Assembly (NCBI GenBank): GCA_902528215.1
Contig: CABZRR010000012.1
Location: forward strand, 1 to 39,556
Reading direction: 5' to 3'
Source: an uncultured SAR86 cluster bacterium
Lineage (GTDB): Bacteria; Pseudomonadota; Gammaproteobacteria; Magnimaribacterales; D2472
Length of the DNA: 39,556 nucleotides
Shown piece after piece: positions 1 through 8,008 of this stretch (its first letter is position 1; each line of letters begins with the position of its first letter). The notes under the pieces were generated by a model that searched no databases, was not told the origin of the DNA, and worked only from the letters and a program-made list of their open reading frames with translations. The position numbers and the translations under genes were made by a program.

Positions 1-1015
1 CTGGATTAAGTTGAACAGTAGCTTTTCTTGAATTATCAACAGCAAGAGTTGCAGTTTGCTGGTTTACCCCTGTTGCAACAACAGTAACAAGTAATTCATC
101 CTCATCCATTGAATCTTCCATAACTGTTCCATAAATAATAGTCGCATCATCTGCCGTAAATTCTTTAATTACAGAATCAACTTCATCAAAATCTGCCATT
201 GTTGGTGATTTTGCTGTTATGTTAACTAGGATACCTCGCGCATCTTTTAATTCGATATCTTCTAACAACTCAGAGCTTACTGCTTGATTAGCAGCATCAA
301 TGCCTCTTTCATCAGCATTTGATTGACCGGTACCCATCATTGCAATGCCTTTTTCAGACATAACTGTTTTAACATCAGCAAAATCAACGTTAATGTATCC
401 AGGTTTCATTATTATGTCAGATATACCTTGAACGGCTCCTTTTAAAATATCATCTGCCTTTGCAAAAGCATCTTCCATGGAAGTTTTTTTGCCAAGAATA
501 TCCATTAATTTTTGATTAGGAATTGTAATTAAACTATCAACCTCCTCGACTAGTTCTGCTATTCCTTGTTCCGCGGCAGCTTTTCTTTTATGACCTTCAA
601 AGTTAAAGGGTTTAGTTACAACAGCTACCGTTAGAGCTCCTAGGTTCTTTGCAATTTCAGCTATAACCGGAGCAGCACCAGTTCCTGTACCTCCTCCCAT
701 TCCAGCAGTTATGAATATCATATCTGCACCAGATAATAGCTCTTCAATAGCTGCCCTATCTCGCTCTGCAGCAGCTTTTCCTACCTGAGGGTCTGCTCCT
801 GCACCTAAACCTCTTGTAACGTTATCACCAAGCTTTAAAATTGTTGATCCTGTGGCTCTATCCAATGCTTGAGAATCAGTATTTGCACAGATAAAATCTG
901 CTCCCTGAATATCATTATTAATCATATGAATAACTGCATTTCCTCCAGCTCCACCCACACCTATTACTTTAATTTTGGCTAAACCAGCATTTTCTTCAAT
1001 AATTTCCCAATTCAT
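1..1015 (-). CDS. ftsZ: Cell division GTPase FtsZ (3' end beyond left edge)
   Basis: FtsZ is the tubulin-like GTPase that assembles the cytoplasmic Z-ring. Translating the complement from the ATG at 1015 gives [20 protein letters not shown], the usual FtsZ start. The N-terminal nucleotide-binding glycines follow at about residues 19-25 (GVGGAGG), and the tubulin signature GMGGGTGTG lies at 105-113. About 338 codons are present; the C-terminal linker and the tail that binds FtsA/ZipA lie outside the window, so I cannot judge them. A good Shine-Dalgarno (AGGGG) sits just upstream of the ATG. mraZ ends only 11 bases upstream on the same strand, so the two are probably co-transcribed. That arrangement is unusual because the fts/mur genes normally found between them are absent here. 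Confidence 0.97.
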   Translation of the reverse strand, partial: MNWEIIEENAGLAKIKVIGVGGAGGNAVIHMINNDIQGADFICANTDSQALDRATGSTILKLGDNVTRGLGAGADPQVGKAAAERDRAAIEELLSGADMIFITAGMGGGTGTGAAPVIAEIAKNLGALTVAVVTKPFNFEGHKRKAAAEQGIAELVEEVDSLITIPNQKLMDILGKKTSMEDAFAKADDILKGAVQGISDIIMKPGYINVDFADVKTVMSEKGIAMMGTGQSNADERGIDAANQAVSSELLEDIELKDARGILVNITAKSPTMADFDEVDSVIKEFTADDATIIYGTVMEDSMDEDELLVTVVATGVNQQTATLAVDNSRKATVQLNP

Positions 1016-1026
1016 TTTCTACCCCT

Positions 1027-1494
1027 TTAAAAAGATATTTTTTTTAAACTTTCCGGTAAAACAACCTCAAGTATTTCAGTTGATAAAGCTCCGCCTGTTT
1101 GTCTCATTTCCCAATTTTTCTCATTCCAAACTTCAAATTTGTTTCCCATGCCTATAATGGATACTTTTGCAGATTTGCTAATCTCAGCATATTCTCTTAA
1201 TTCTGATGATAAGAGCACAAGCATCCGACTTTTTGGATCAAATGAGCAGACGCTTGCATTTCCTAATATTGTCCACTGCAAATTCCTAACTATTGGATCA
1301 AGGCCTTGAAGTAATTGAAGCTCTTTAGATATTGTGTTCCATATAGTGCCGGGATAAATTTTTAATGCAGGATATTGAGGGTCTCTTGTTACAACAATAT
1401 TTACTTCATTTTGAGAAATCAGCTGATCACGATATTTAGCTGGGATAGCCAATCTTCCCTTGGAATCCACCGAAATTGTCGTAAAACCAAACAT
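1027..1494 (-). CDS. mraZ: Transcriptional regulator MraZ
   Basis: MraZ is an AbrB-like double-domain DNA-binding protein that represses its own promoter at the head of the division and cell wall cluster. The 155-residue length is normal. Both halves carry the DxxxR signature: VDSKGR near residues 9-14 and FDPKSR near 85-90. The start is MFGFTTISVD, typical of the family. Upstream on the same strand is a row of AAAGTGT repeats at about ten-base spacing that looks like its operator. Downstream, ftsZ begins after an 11-base gap, so MraZ may directly control ftsZ here. rnpB precedes it on the same strand. Confidence 0.95.
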   Translation of the reverse strand: MFGFTTISVDSKGRLAIPAKYRDQLISQNEVNIVVTRDPQYPALKIYPGTIWNTISKELQLLQGLDPIVRNLQWTILGNASVCSFDPKSRMLVLLSSELREYAEISKSAKVSIIGMGNKFEVWNEKNWEMRQTGGALSTEILEVVLPESLKKISF

Positions 1495-1520
1495 AATGTG
1501 TGTATAAAATTAGTTTCTAC

Positions 1521-1558
1521 ACACTTTATACTACATTTAGCACACTTTTACACACTTT
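1521..1558 (-). promoter_or_regulatory. Putative MraZ operator: four AAAGTGT-type boxes
   Basis: Read on the minus strand, boxes AAAGTGT (1558-1552), AAAGTGT (1548-1542), a degenerate AAATGTA (1538-1532) and AAAGTGT (1527-1521) follow one another with 10, 10 and 11 base periods. Known MraZ operators are short direct repeats with a ten-base period: TGGGN boxes in E. coli and AAAGTG(T/G) boxes with three-base spacers in Mollicutes. The array lies 27-64 bases upstream of the mraZ start and overlaps a possible -10 (TATAAA, 1530-1525), as expected for autorepression. Binding by MraZ is inferred. Confidence 0.72.
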
Positions 1559-1576
1559 TTTTAAAAAAATTTAAAT

Positions 1577-1906
1577 GAGTTGGTCTATAAGCCGGATTCT
1601 GTATTAAATGACCATCTATCTAGGCAAGGCGTCACCGCATTGCTCAAGCAACCTACCCGAATCCTAAGCGAGTAACCTAACAAGATTCCTATTTGGTTTT
1701 GCTTCAAAGTGGGGTTTGCACTGCCGAATTTGTTACCAAATTCGCGGTAGGCTCTTACCCTACCATTTCACCCTTACCAAATTCATGGCGGTATAATTTC
1801 TGTTGCACTTGCCGTAGGCTCACGCCCCCCAGGAGTTACCTGGCACTCTACTCTATGAAGTCCGGACTTTCCTCTAACAAATTGTTAGCGGTCATCCAAC
1901 CAACTC
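1577..1906 (-). ncRNA. rnpB: RNase P RNA (bacterial type A)
   Basis: This is the catalytic RNA of RNase P, which trims tRNA 5' ends. On the minus strand the conserved 5' core GAGGAAAGTCCGGACTTC occurs near 1875, followed by the CCAGGTAACTCCTGGGGGGC region. The conserved 3' segment ACAGAATCCGGCTTATAGAC lies close to the end. The terminal helix P1 can form between GAGTTGGTT at the 5' end (about 1906) and GACCAACTC at the 3' end (about 1577), which sets the boundaries. The length of about 330 is slightly short but normal for AT-rich gammaproteobacteria. A T-rich tract follows the 3' end. The position between rsmI and mraZ matches Pseudomonas. No convincing promoter pair was found upstream; transcription may start inside the end of rsmI. 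Confidence 0.96.
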
Positions 1907-1931
1907 TGTATTATTTTAATATTTTTTTCTC

Positions 1932-2753
1932 TTATTTAGTAATTTCAAGAAGAATTTTATAGACTTCTTTTTTTGAAAAGCTTGTAATTTTAGCTATAAG
2001 TTTAGATGCATCTGAGGGAGAAAGGTATTCAAGAAATGGACGACAAAAATGCTCATCTAATTTGGTATCTGTTATAAAAGAAGAGCGAGTGTTCAAAAGT
2101 AACACAAATTCTCCAAGAAATTTTATTTTATTATTTTTAATAAGTTGCAAAATCTCATCAAGAGTTCCCCTATAGATAGATTCATGTTTTTTTGTTAATT
2201 CCCTGCAAATTGCTATTGATGTATTAGGACTTAAAACTTCAAAAAATATTTCAATTGTTTTTTCAAGTCTCTTTGCTGATTCAAAAAAAATATGAGTAAC
2301 ATTATTACTTTTTACTTTCAAAGCAATTTCTTTTTTTGCTGTATTTTTTTTTGGCAAAAATCCGTTAAATAAAAATTTATCAGTCGGCAGACCAGATAAA
2401 AGCAATGAATTGATTATAGAAGAAGGTCCTGGAATAACTGTAAATGGAATAGAATTTTTTATACACCTTTGAATCAAAGGATAACCTGGATCTGAAATTA
2501 AGGGTGCTCCAGCATCTGATAAAATAGCAACTGTTTGACCATTTTTAACAAGATTAATAATTTTTTCGCTAATTTTTTCCTCATTATGCTCATGAAATGA
2601 TGCTGTTTTTTTCTTAATGTCAAAATGTTTTAACAGTTTTGAAGAAACTCTGGTATCTTCTACAAAAATATTATCCACTTCCTTCAGAGTATTAATTGAC
2701 CTGACAGATAAATCATTTAAATTACCAATTGGAGTACAGATTAAATAAAGCAT
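1932..2753 (-). CDS. rsmI: 16S rRNA 2'-O-ribose C1402 methyltransferase RsmI
   Basis: RsmI uses S-adenosylmethionine to methylate the ribose of C1402 in the 16S rRNA decoding centre. The 273-residue protein opens with MLYLICTPIGNLNDLSVRSI, carries the EDTR motif near residue 32, and has AILSDAGAPLISDPGYPL near 75-93; all are hallmarks of the tetrapyrrole-methylase-like fold of this family. It is divergent from lpoA with only 12 bases between the two start codons, so at least one promoter must lie within the other gene. rnpB follows 25 bases downstream. Confidence 0.95.
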   Translation of the reverse strand: MLYLICTPIGNLNDLSVRSINTLKEVDNIFVEDTRVSSKLLKHFDIKKKTASFHEHNEEKISEKIINLVKNGQTVAILSDAGAPLISDPGYPLIQRCIKNSIPFTVIPGPSSIINSLLLSGLPTDKFLFNGFLPKKNTAKKEIALKVKSNNVTHIFFESAKRLEKTIEIFFEVLSPNTSIAICRELTKKHESIYRGTLDEILQLIKNNKIKFLGEFVLLLNTRSSFITDTKLDEHFCRPFLEYLSPSDASKLIAKITSFSKKEVYKILLEITK

Positions 2754-2765
2754 AAAATAGAATTA

Positions 2766-3829
2766 GTGATTTCTAAAAAAAATAAATATGTTAAATGTGT
2801 TTTATTGTTATTAATCTTAGCATCTTGTTCATCAACACCTAAAAATTTAATAACTTATTCTGATCAATCTTTTACAAAAGTTTTTAAAAGGGATCTTTAT
2901 GATATTAGCGCTTACAATTCATTCTTTGAAAATGATTTGGAGACAATACAGGACATTATTGAAAATCAAAAACTTACTCAAAGTGAGCTTCAAAATTTAA
3001 AACTGCTTAAAAAAAACTTAATCCTAGTCAAAAATATTCTGAAGAACTTATAGAACTAATCTATCAATTCAATCTTCCCATTAATATTTCATGGGATGAG
3101 AACAAAACAAATGTAATACCGGAAAATCTATTACAAAAAAAAATTGAAGGGTTCTGTGCAACTCTTTATGATGATTCTATAGCTTCAATCAATAAAGAAA
3201 TAAGTAAAATTTCAGGTGCAATACTAGTTATTTTTTCTGATGAATATGCCTCCATCGTTAGAAATATAAATTCGACTAATTCAAAAATTTACATCGCCAA
3301 ATATGATTCAATTAATTTTCAAGAATTTGCAAGTGAAATACTCGGGATAAACTTAAGTAAAAGTAGATTTAAGAAAATCTCAAGCTTGAACCCTAATCAA
3401 GCTATGAGTTTTAACCCCAGATCTAGATCAGATATCAAACAAATAGTAATGATATTAAAACCTCAAGAATTTAAGGCAATGATACCTGCACTAAGATATC
3501 ATGGTGGGAATAAATTCAAATATGTAAACTTTATTTCATCTTTACAAGACTTGAATGATCTTAAAGAATTAATAGATTATGAAGATTCCTACACGCCCAT
3601 TTCAATCTTTTTATCCAAAAAGATTCAAAATCAAGACTCGACATCAATAGATTTTTTTTTAGAGTATGGAGTGTTAGGTGATTGGTTATTAAATCAAGTT
3701 TTTAAACAAGCTGGGGTTCAATCAGCAACTGTTAATGGAGCCACTGGCACAATTTTTTATAATTCAAATACATGCAATAAAAGAAATATTTCTATGCAAA
3801 AAATTTCCTCAGAGTTATTTTCTTCTTAA
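2766..3829 (+). CDS. lpoA: LpoA-like penicillin-binding protein activator lipoprotein, frame broken at an A8 run
   Basis: LpoA is an outer-membrane lipoprotein that activates the peptidoglycan synthase PBP1A. Reading starts at GTG 2766 and gives a lipoprotein signal (MISKKNKYVKCVLLLLILAS then C, lipobox LASC). It stops at 3051-3053. The rest of the protein continues in the -1 frame from about 3011 to 3829, including RSRSDIKQIVMILKPQEFKA near the middle, which resembles the LpoA C-terminal domain. The frames join at ctt-A8-ctt (3009-3016), where codons read A AAA AAC, a classical -1 slippery heptamer. One extra A, or a -1 slip, would give a 354-residue protein. This is shorter than E. coli LpoA (about 680), so most of the N-terminal helical-repeat domain appears to be missing. 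The position beside rsmI is the normal one. The break may be a sequence error, slippage or true decay. The 3' end overlaps sspA by four bases. Confidence 0.8.
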
Positions 3830-4434
3830 TCCCGAAGATCTCTCTCTATTAATGAGAGACTATCTTGAAAACTTGCCCTATCAAAAATTTTTGTTTGATA
3901 ATCCAATAGAGGCTTAAGATGTCTGTTTAGTGGAAGGTTTATTCCTAATGAGGGAAGTCTCCATAAAATTGGGGCCAAATAACAATCAACTAATGAAAAA
4001 TCCTCACTCATAAAAAAATCAAACTCTTTAAAAGTTGGTGCAACAGTACTTATCTCATTTAGTAACTCTTCTCTGATAATAAGTAATTCTTTTTCAGATT
4101 GTTCTTTAGCTATTAATTTATCAACTAATGGGCACCATTCTTTATCAATTCTTAGCATAAGAGTTCTACTATTAGCTCTAGAAACAGGATAAACGGGAAG
4201 AAGGGGTGGATGAGGAAAACGCTCATCGAGATATTCAAGCATTACTCCTGCATCATACAAGCCAAGATCTCTGTCGGCTAAAATAGGCAAACTATAATAA
4301 GGGTTTAATGCCAAAACCTCATCAGGAGCATCTTCATTTGTTGTTTCTTTGATTTCACATGCAATATCTTTTTCAGCAAGAACAATTCTTACCCTATGGC
4401 TGTAGTGATCATCTTTATCAGAGTATAAAATCAT
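3826..4434 (-). CDS. sspA: Stringent starvation protein A (GST-fold RNA polymerase-associated protein)
   Basis: SspA binds RNA polymerase holoenzyme and modulates transcription under stress; it has a glutathione-S-transferase fold without normal GST activity. The 202-residue protein begins MILYSDKDDHYSHRVRIVLA, with the thioredoxin-like domain in the first 80 residues (NPYYSLPILADRDLGLYDAG at about 44-63) and a helical C-terminal domain after it. It follows petC on the minus strand, as in Pseudomonas and E. coli relatives. The usual partner gene sspB is not next to it; instead lpoA converges on it with a four-base overlap. Confidence 0.9.
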   Translation of the reverse strand: MILYSDKDDHYSHRVRIVLAEKDIACEIKETTNEDAPDEVLALNPYYSLPILADRDLGLYDAGVMLEYLDERFPHPPLLPVYPVSRANSRTLMLRIDKEWCPLVDKLIAKEQSEKELLIIREELLNEISTVAPTFKEFDFFMSEDFSLVDCYLAPILWRLPSLGINLPLNRHLKPLLDYQTKIFDRASFQDSLSLIERDLRD

Positions 4435-4460
4435 GGTCCCTCTTGGTTATAAGTAAATTT

Positions 4461-5258
4461 CTAATGATAATCTTTTTGATATTCTCTATATAAGAGATAG
4501 GAAAAAGCTGTAAATACTACAAAAAAGAGTATTACATACCAACCCATCCTCTCTCGAACTGATCTACTTGGTTCTCCAACATATGTCATAAAATTAACAA
4601 GATCAAATATGTAATCATCAAATTCTTGTTCAGAAAGTTTTCCGGACCCTTCTATAGTTTTGAGATAACCACACTTTTCCTCGGTTATGTCATTACCAAA
4701 CTCATCTCTTCTAACTCCACCATTGCTTGCAATTATAGGTATGTCTTTACAAGACAAAATTTGTTGACCTTGCAATAATGCAAGTACATTAGGCATTGCT
4801 GCACCGGGATAAACCATATTATTTACTCCATATGGTTTTGATGAATCTTCGTAAAAAGTGCGAAGATAAGTATATACCCAGTCAGAGCCATGCAATCTTG
4901 TTACTAGCGTCAGATCAGGAGGCGCTATACCAAACCAACCCTCAGATACAGCTGGCTGCATTGACCCAGTCATCCTATCACCAAGCTTAACATCGCTTCC
5001 AAAAACTAAATTTTCAGTAAGAATTTTTTCTGGAATCTCTAAGTCTTTAGAAATTCTACCCCACCTAGAGTATTTCAATGAATGACAACCATAACAATGG
5101 TTGATAAATGTTAGTGCTCCTAATTGCAAAGATTCAATGTTGTTCAATTGAGGCTTGAAAGTATCACATTCTCCATAGTCTCCACATGGTGCACCTACTG
5201 CAGCAATTATTGAATTAGTTGAAAGAAATAGGAAGATTAGGAAACAAAACTTCTTCAC
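4461..5258 (-). CDS. petC: Cytochrome c1 of the bc1 complex
   Basis: Cytochrome c1 accepts electrons from the Rieske protein and passes them to soluble or membrane cytochrome c on the periplasmic side. The 265-residue product has an N-terminal signal peptide (hydrophobic residues 4-20), a heme-binding CYGCH at 55-59, a Met-containing stretch YPGAAMPNVL likely to give the axial ligand, and one C-terminal membrane helix (WYVILFFVVFTAFSYLLYRE, about 241-260) as anchor. Its start overlaps the petB stop by four bases (5255-5258), showing translational coupling. It is the third gene of petABC. Confidence 0.96.
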   Translation of the reverse strand: MKKFCFLIFLFLSTNSIIAAVGAPCGDYGECDTFKPQLNNIESLQLGALTFINHCYGCHSLKYSRWGRISKDLEIPEKILTENLVFGSDVKLGDRMTGSMQPAVSEGWFGIAPPDLTLVTRLHGSDWVYTYLRTFYEDSSKPYGVNNMVYPGAAMPNVLALLQGQQILSCKDIPIIASNGGVRRDEFGNDITEEKCGYLKTIEGSGKLSEQEFDDYIFDLVNFMTYVGEPSRSVRERMGWYVILFFVVFTAFSYLLYREYQKDYH

Positions 5259-6472
5259 AATCTCTCAGGCACCGGTTTGGTTTTTTCAATGGAAGTATAA
5301 ATAGGCATTAATAGAAAAAATGCAAAATAAATAACAGTTCCAATAATGCTTAAAGTTGTTCTTAAAGCTGTAACGGGAACAGTCCCTAACCAAGCAAGCA
5401 TAAGCCAACTCACAATGAACATTGTCATAGCGATTTTGCTAAGTATTCCCTTGTACCTTATTGAAGCAGCTTTACTTCTATCAAGCCATGGAACTACGAA
5501 TAAAATTGCAATTGCTGCTGCCATAACCAACAAGCCGCCAAGCTTGTCAGGAACTGCCCTCAGCATGGCATAGTAAGGAGAGTAGTACCACACAGGAGCA
5601 ATATGTTCGGGTGTGCTCAACGGATTGGCTTCTTCAAAGTTGGCAAGCTCCAACATGTATCCTCCGCCCTCTGGAAAAAAGAACATGATGAACGAAAAAA
5701 CAATTCCAAATACACCAATAGCCACTAAAGCATTTAAGACTTTATATGGAAAAAATGGAACACTATCAAGTGGCACTCCATCTTCGTCTAGATACTTTTC
5801 AATATCTACGCCATCGGGATTCCCAGCTCCAACTTCATGCAAAGCAACTAAGTGCATAAATACCAGTGCAATTAAGATCAAGGGCAAAGCTACGACATGG
5901 AGTGCAAAAAATCTTGAAATTGTTGCTCCAGAAATATAGTAGTCACCTCTAACCCAAAGCTCCAATGATTCTCCTATGTATGGGATGGCTCCAAAAAGAG
6001 AAATAATAACTTGAGCTCCCCAGTATGACATTTGGCCGTATGGAAGTACGTATCCAAGAAAGCCCTCTGCCATCATAACGAGATAAATAGTCATCCCAAA
6101 AATCCAAACTAGTTCTCTTGGTTTATGATAAGAGCCATATAGTAGTCCTCTGAACATGTGAAGATATACAACGGCAAAGAACATTGAAGCTCCCGTAGTA
6201 TGCATATAACGAATTATCCAACCATACTCAATATCTCTCATGATGTACTCAACAGATGCAAAAGCACCTTCTTCAGTATTCTCATATCCAAACATCAACC
6301 AAATACCCGAGATGATCTGAATTATCAAAACAACAGACGCTAATGCGCCGAATAAATACCAAAAATTTACCTTCTTAGGAACAGGATGTTTCGATAGATG
6401 ACGTTCATATGTATTTGATATTGGTAATCGAGTATTAATCCAATTAAAAATTCCAGACGATTGTTGAGTCAT
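5255..6472 (-). CDS. petB: Cytochrome b of the bc1 complex
   Basis: Cytochrome b is the membrane core of the bc1 complex and holds the Qo and Qi quinone sites. The 405-residue protein has multiple membrane helices and four heme ligand histidines that I place at H91, H105, H192 and H207, i.e. HX13H in the first pair and HX14H in the second. The Qo motif that is PEWY in mitochondria reads PVWY here (293-296), a replacement I recall from beta- and gammaproteobacteria. It lies between petA (six-base gap) and petC (four-base overlap). Expected partners: the Rieske protein and cytochrome c1. Confidence 0.97.
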   Translation of the reverse strand: MTQQSSGIFNWINTRLPISNTYERHLSKHPVPKKVNFWYLFGALASVVLIIQIISGIWLMFGYENTEEGAFASVEYIMRDIEYGWIIRYMHTTGASMFFAVVYLHMFRGLLYGSYHKPRELVWIFGMTIYLVMMAEGFLGYVLPYGQMSYWGAQVIISLFGAIPYIGESLELWVRGDYYISGATISRFFALHVVALPLILIALVFMHLVALHEVGAGNPDGVDIEKYLDEDGVPLDSVPFFPYKVLNALVAIGVFGIVFSFIMFFFPEGGGYMLELANFEEANPLSTPEHIAPVWYYSPYYAMLRAVPDKLGGLLVMAAAIAILFVVPWLDRSKAASIRYKGILSKIAMTMFIVSWLMLAWLGTVPVTALRTTLSIIGTVIYFAFFLLMPIYTSIEKTKPVPERL

Positions 6473-6478
6473 TATGCT

Positions 6479-7057
6479 TTACCTCTCTTCCCCTATAGTT
6501 AGAATACTTCCATCAAAATAATGTGGTGGAACCTTTAAGTTGGTTGGTGCTGGAACACCTTTAAATACCCTACCAACAATATCAAACATTGATCCATGGC
6601 ATGGGCAAAAAAATCCTCCAATCCACGAGTCATCCCACGGTTGGGGTTGTATTTCTGGATAGAATTTCGGTGCACAGCCCAGGTGAGTACAAACTCCAGC
6701 TACTACTGTATATTCTCCTGAAGTAGATCTAGAAGGATTTAAGTCTCTGTAGGGTTCCACTATTTTTAGTGAATTTGGATCATCTAATTTTGATTCAACT
6801 TTTGAAAGATTTTCAAGTGCCTCTTTACTATGACGAATAATAAATATAGGTTGTTTTCTCCATGAAACTTGGATTTTTTGTCCAATTTGCATTTTGGATA
6901 CGTCAATTCTTACAGGGCCACCAACTGCTTTTGCTTTTGCACTTGGATTCCAAGAGGCAATAAATGGAACTGCTGCAAATGATGCGCCCACCGCACCTAC
7001 AGTTGCAGTCATGCCAATCAGTACTTTTCTTCGAGTGGTAATTGTTTCTTCCATCAA
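6479..7057 (-). CDS. petA: Rieske iron-sulfur subunit of the bc1 complex
   Basis: This subunit carries the 2Fe-2S cluster that takes the first electron from quinol at the Qo site. The N-terminus has a twin-arginine motif (TTRRKVLIG, residues 7-15) followed by a hydrophobic segment that also serves as membrane anchor. The cluster motifs are CTHLGC (C123, H125, with C128) and CPCHG (C151, H154, with C153); C128 and C153 would form the usual disulfide. Length 192 is normal. The start could be the first or second Met. It heads petABC and follows rpsI by 40 bases on the same strand. Confidence 0.97.
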   Translation of the reverse strand: MMEETITTRRKVLIGMTATVGAVGASFAAVPFIASWNPSAKAKAVGGPVRIDVSKMQIGQKIQVSWRKQPIFIIRHSKEALENLSKVESKLDDPNSLKIVEPYRDLNPSRSTSGEYTVVAGVCTHLGCAPKFYPEIQPQPWDDSWIGGFFCPCHGSMFDIVGRVFKGVPAPTNLKVPPHYFDGSILTIGEER

Positions 7058-7097
7058 ATCTATATGGGGGTAAACAGCAAAATTTAAATGAAAGAAG

Positions 7098-7490
7098 CTA
7101 ACGTTTTGAAAATTGAGAGTTCTTTCTTGCTTTTTTTAATCCAGGTTTCTTTCTTTCAACTTTTCTATCATCCCTTGTGAGGAATCCTGCAGATTTCAAT
7201 TGAGGTCTTAATGACTCATCAAAATCAAGCAAGGCCCTAGAAATTCCATGTCTTATGGCACCAGCCTGTCCAAAACTGCCGCCACCTTTAACCATAGCTT
7301 TAATATCAATTTTCTCGTCCAACTCAGTTAATTTTAAAGGTTGCATAACTAGCATCTGAGCCACTTGTCTGCCAAAGTAATTGGATAATTCCCTATCATT
7401 AACAATTATCTTTCCTTTACCTTTAGTTAAATAGACTCTTGCCGAAGAAGTTTTTCTTCTTCCAGTAGCATAATGAATAGTTGTACTCAT
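7098..7490 (-). CDS. rpsI: 30S ribosomal protein S9
   Basis: S9 sits in the small-subunit head, with its C-terminal tail reaching the P-site tRNA. I choose the ATG at 7490 ([20 protein letters not shown]) rather than the upstream ATG at 7505. It gives 130 residues, the standard length, and an ATGA overlap with the rplM stop. The basic tail ends SQFSKR, as expected. It forms the conserved rplM-rpsI operon and probably runs on into petABC. Confidence 0.97.
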   Translation of the reverse strand: MSTTIHYATGRRKTSSARVYLTKGKGKIIVNDRELSNYFGRQVAQMLVMQPLKLTELDEKIDIKAMVKGGGSFGQAGAIRHGISRALLDFDESLRPQLKSAGFLTRDDRKVERKKPGLKKARKNSQFSKR

Positions 7491-7921
7491 ATTAATGGTT
7501 CCCATATTTTCGGTTCTTGAGATTCATGAGGATGATGATCGCCTTTGTATACTTTAAGCTTTTTAAATATTTTTTTTCCAAGTTTATTTTTTGGAAGCAT
7601 GCCCTTTACAGCTTCTTCGATAATGTATTCTGGTTTATTTTTAATGATATCTTTAAATACTTTAGACTTTAATCCGCCAGGATATAGGGAATGAGTATAG
7701 TATTTTTTTTCATCAAATTTTTTTCCTGTAACATGAACCTTTTCTGCGTTAATGACAACCACATAATCGCCACCGTCAGTATGTGGAGTAAATGTAGGTT
7801 TATCTTTTCCTCTTATGCGGTCAGCTATTTTTGTTGCTAGGCGCCCTAAAATTTTGTCAGATGCATCAACGACATACCAATCGTGCTGAGAATCTTCTTT
7901 TCTGAGAGAGAGAGTTTTCAT
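7487..7921 (-). CDS. rplM: 50S ribosomal protein L13
   Basis: L13 is an early-assembling large-subunit protein. The 144-residue product contains [20 protein letters not shown] near the start and the conserved [10 protein letters not shown]-type element ([19 protein letters not shown]) near residues 107-125; both length and motifs are typical. Its stop overlaps the preferred rpsI start (ATGA). A recognisable promoter lies about 35-60 bases upstream. Confidence 0.97.
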   Translation of the reverse strand: MKTLSLRKEDSQHDWYVVDASDKILGRLATKIADRIRGKDKPTFTPHTDGGDYVVVINAEKVHVTGKKFDEKKYYTHSLYPGGLKSKVFKDIIKNKPEYIIEEAVKGMLPKNKLGKKIFKKLKVYKGDHHPHESQEPKIWEPLI

Positions 7922-7955
7922 TATTTTTATATTAAAAGAAAAAATTTAGATGCGA

Positions 7956-7984
7956 ATGTTAATGTTTACGCACTGTTTAATCAA
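7956..7984 (-). promoter_or_regulatory. Candidate sigma-70 promoter for rplM-rpsI
   Basis: On the minus strand TTGATT (7984-7979) is followed after 17 bases by TAACAT (7961-7956). This gives four matches out of six at each element with ideal spacing. It lies in the 87-base gap between zapE and rplM and would give a leader of roughly 30 bases. I did not find a clear structured leader for L13 autoregulation. Confidence 0.5.
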
Positions 7985-8008
7985 TATTTTAATTCATTTA
8001 GTTTAGTT

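Noticed and set aside
1693-1962. Open frame of 89 codons on the plus strand
   Set aside because: It is the complement of the RNase P RNA and the end of rsmI; the RNA call is much stronger.
3735-3917. Open frame of 60 codons overlapping lpoA and sspA
   Set aside because: It lies in an alternative frame across two recognised genes and has no own motif or start signal.
5613-5939. Long open frame antisense to petB
   Set aside because: It is a shadow of the constrained cytochrome b codons; no ribosome site or recognisable product.
7491-7505. Longer rpsI start at the upstream ATG
   Set aside because: The ATG at 7490 gives the standard S9 length and overlaps the rplM stop in the usual ATGA form.
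7922-8008. Structured L13 autoregulatory leader
   Set aside because: The gap is AT-rich with no convincing stem; only a promoter can be supported.
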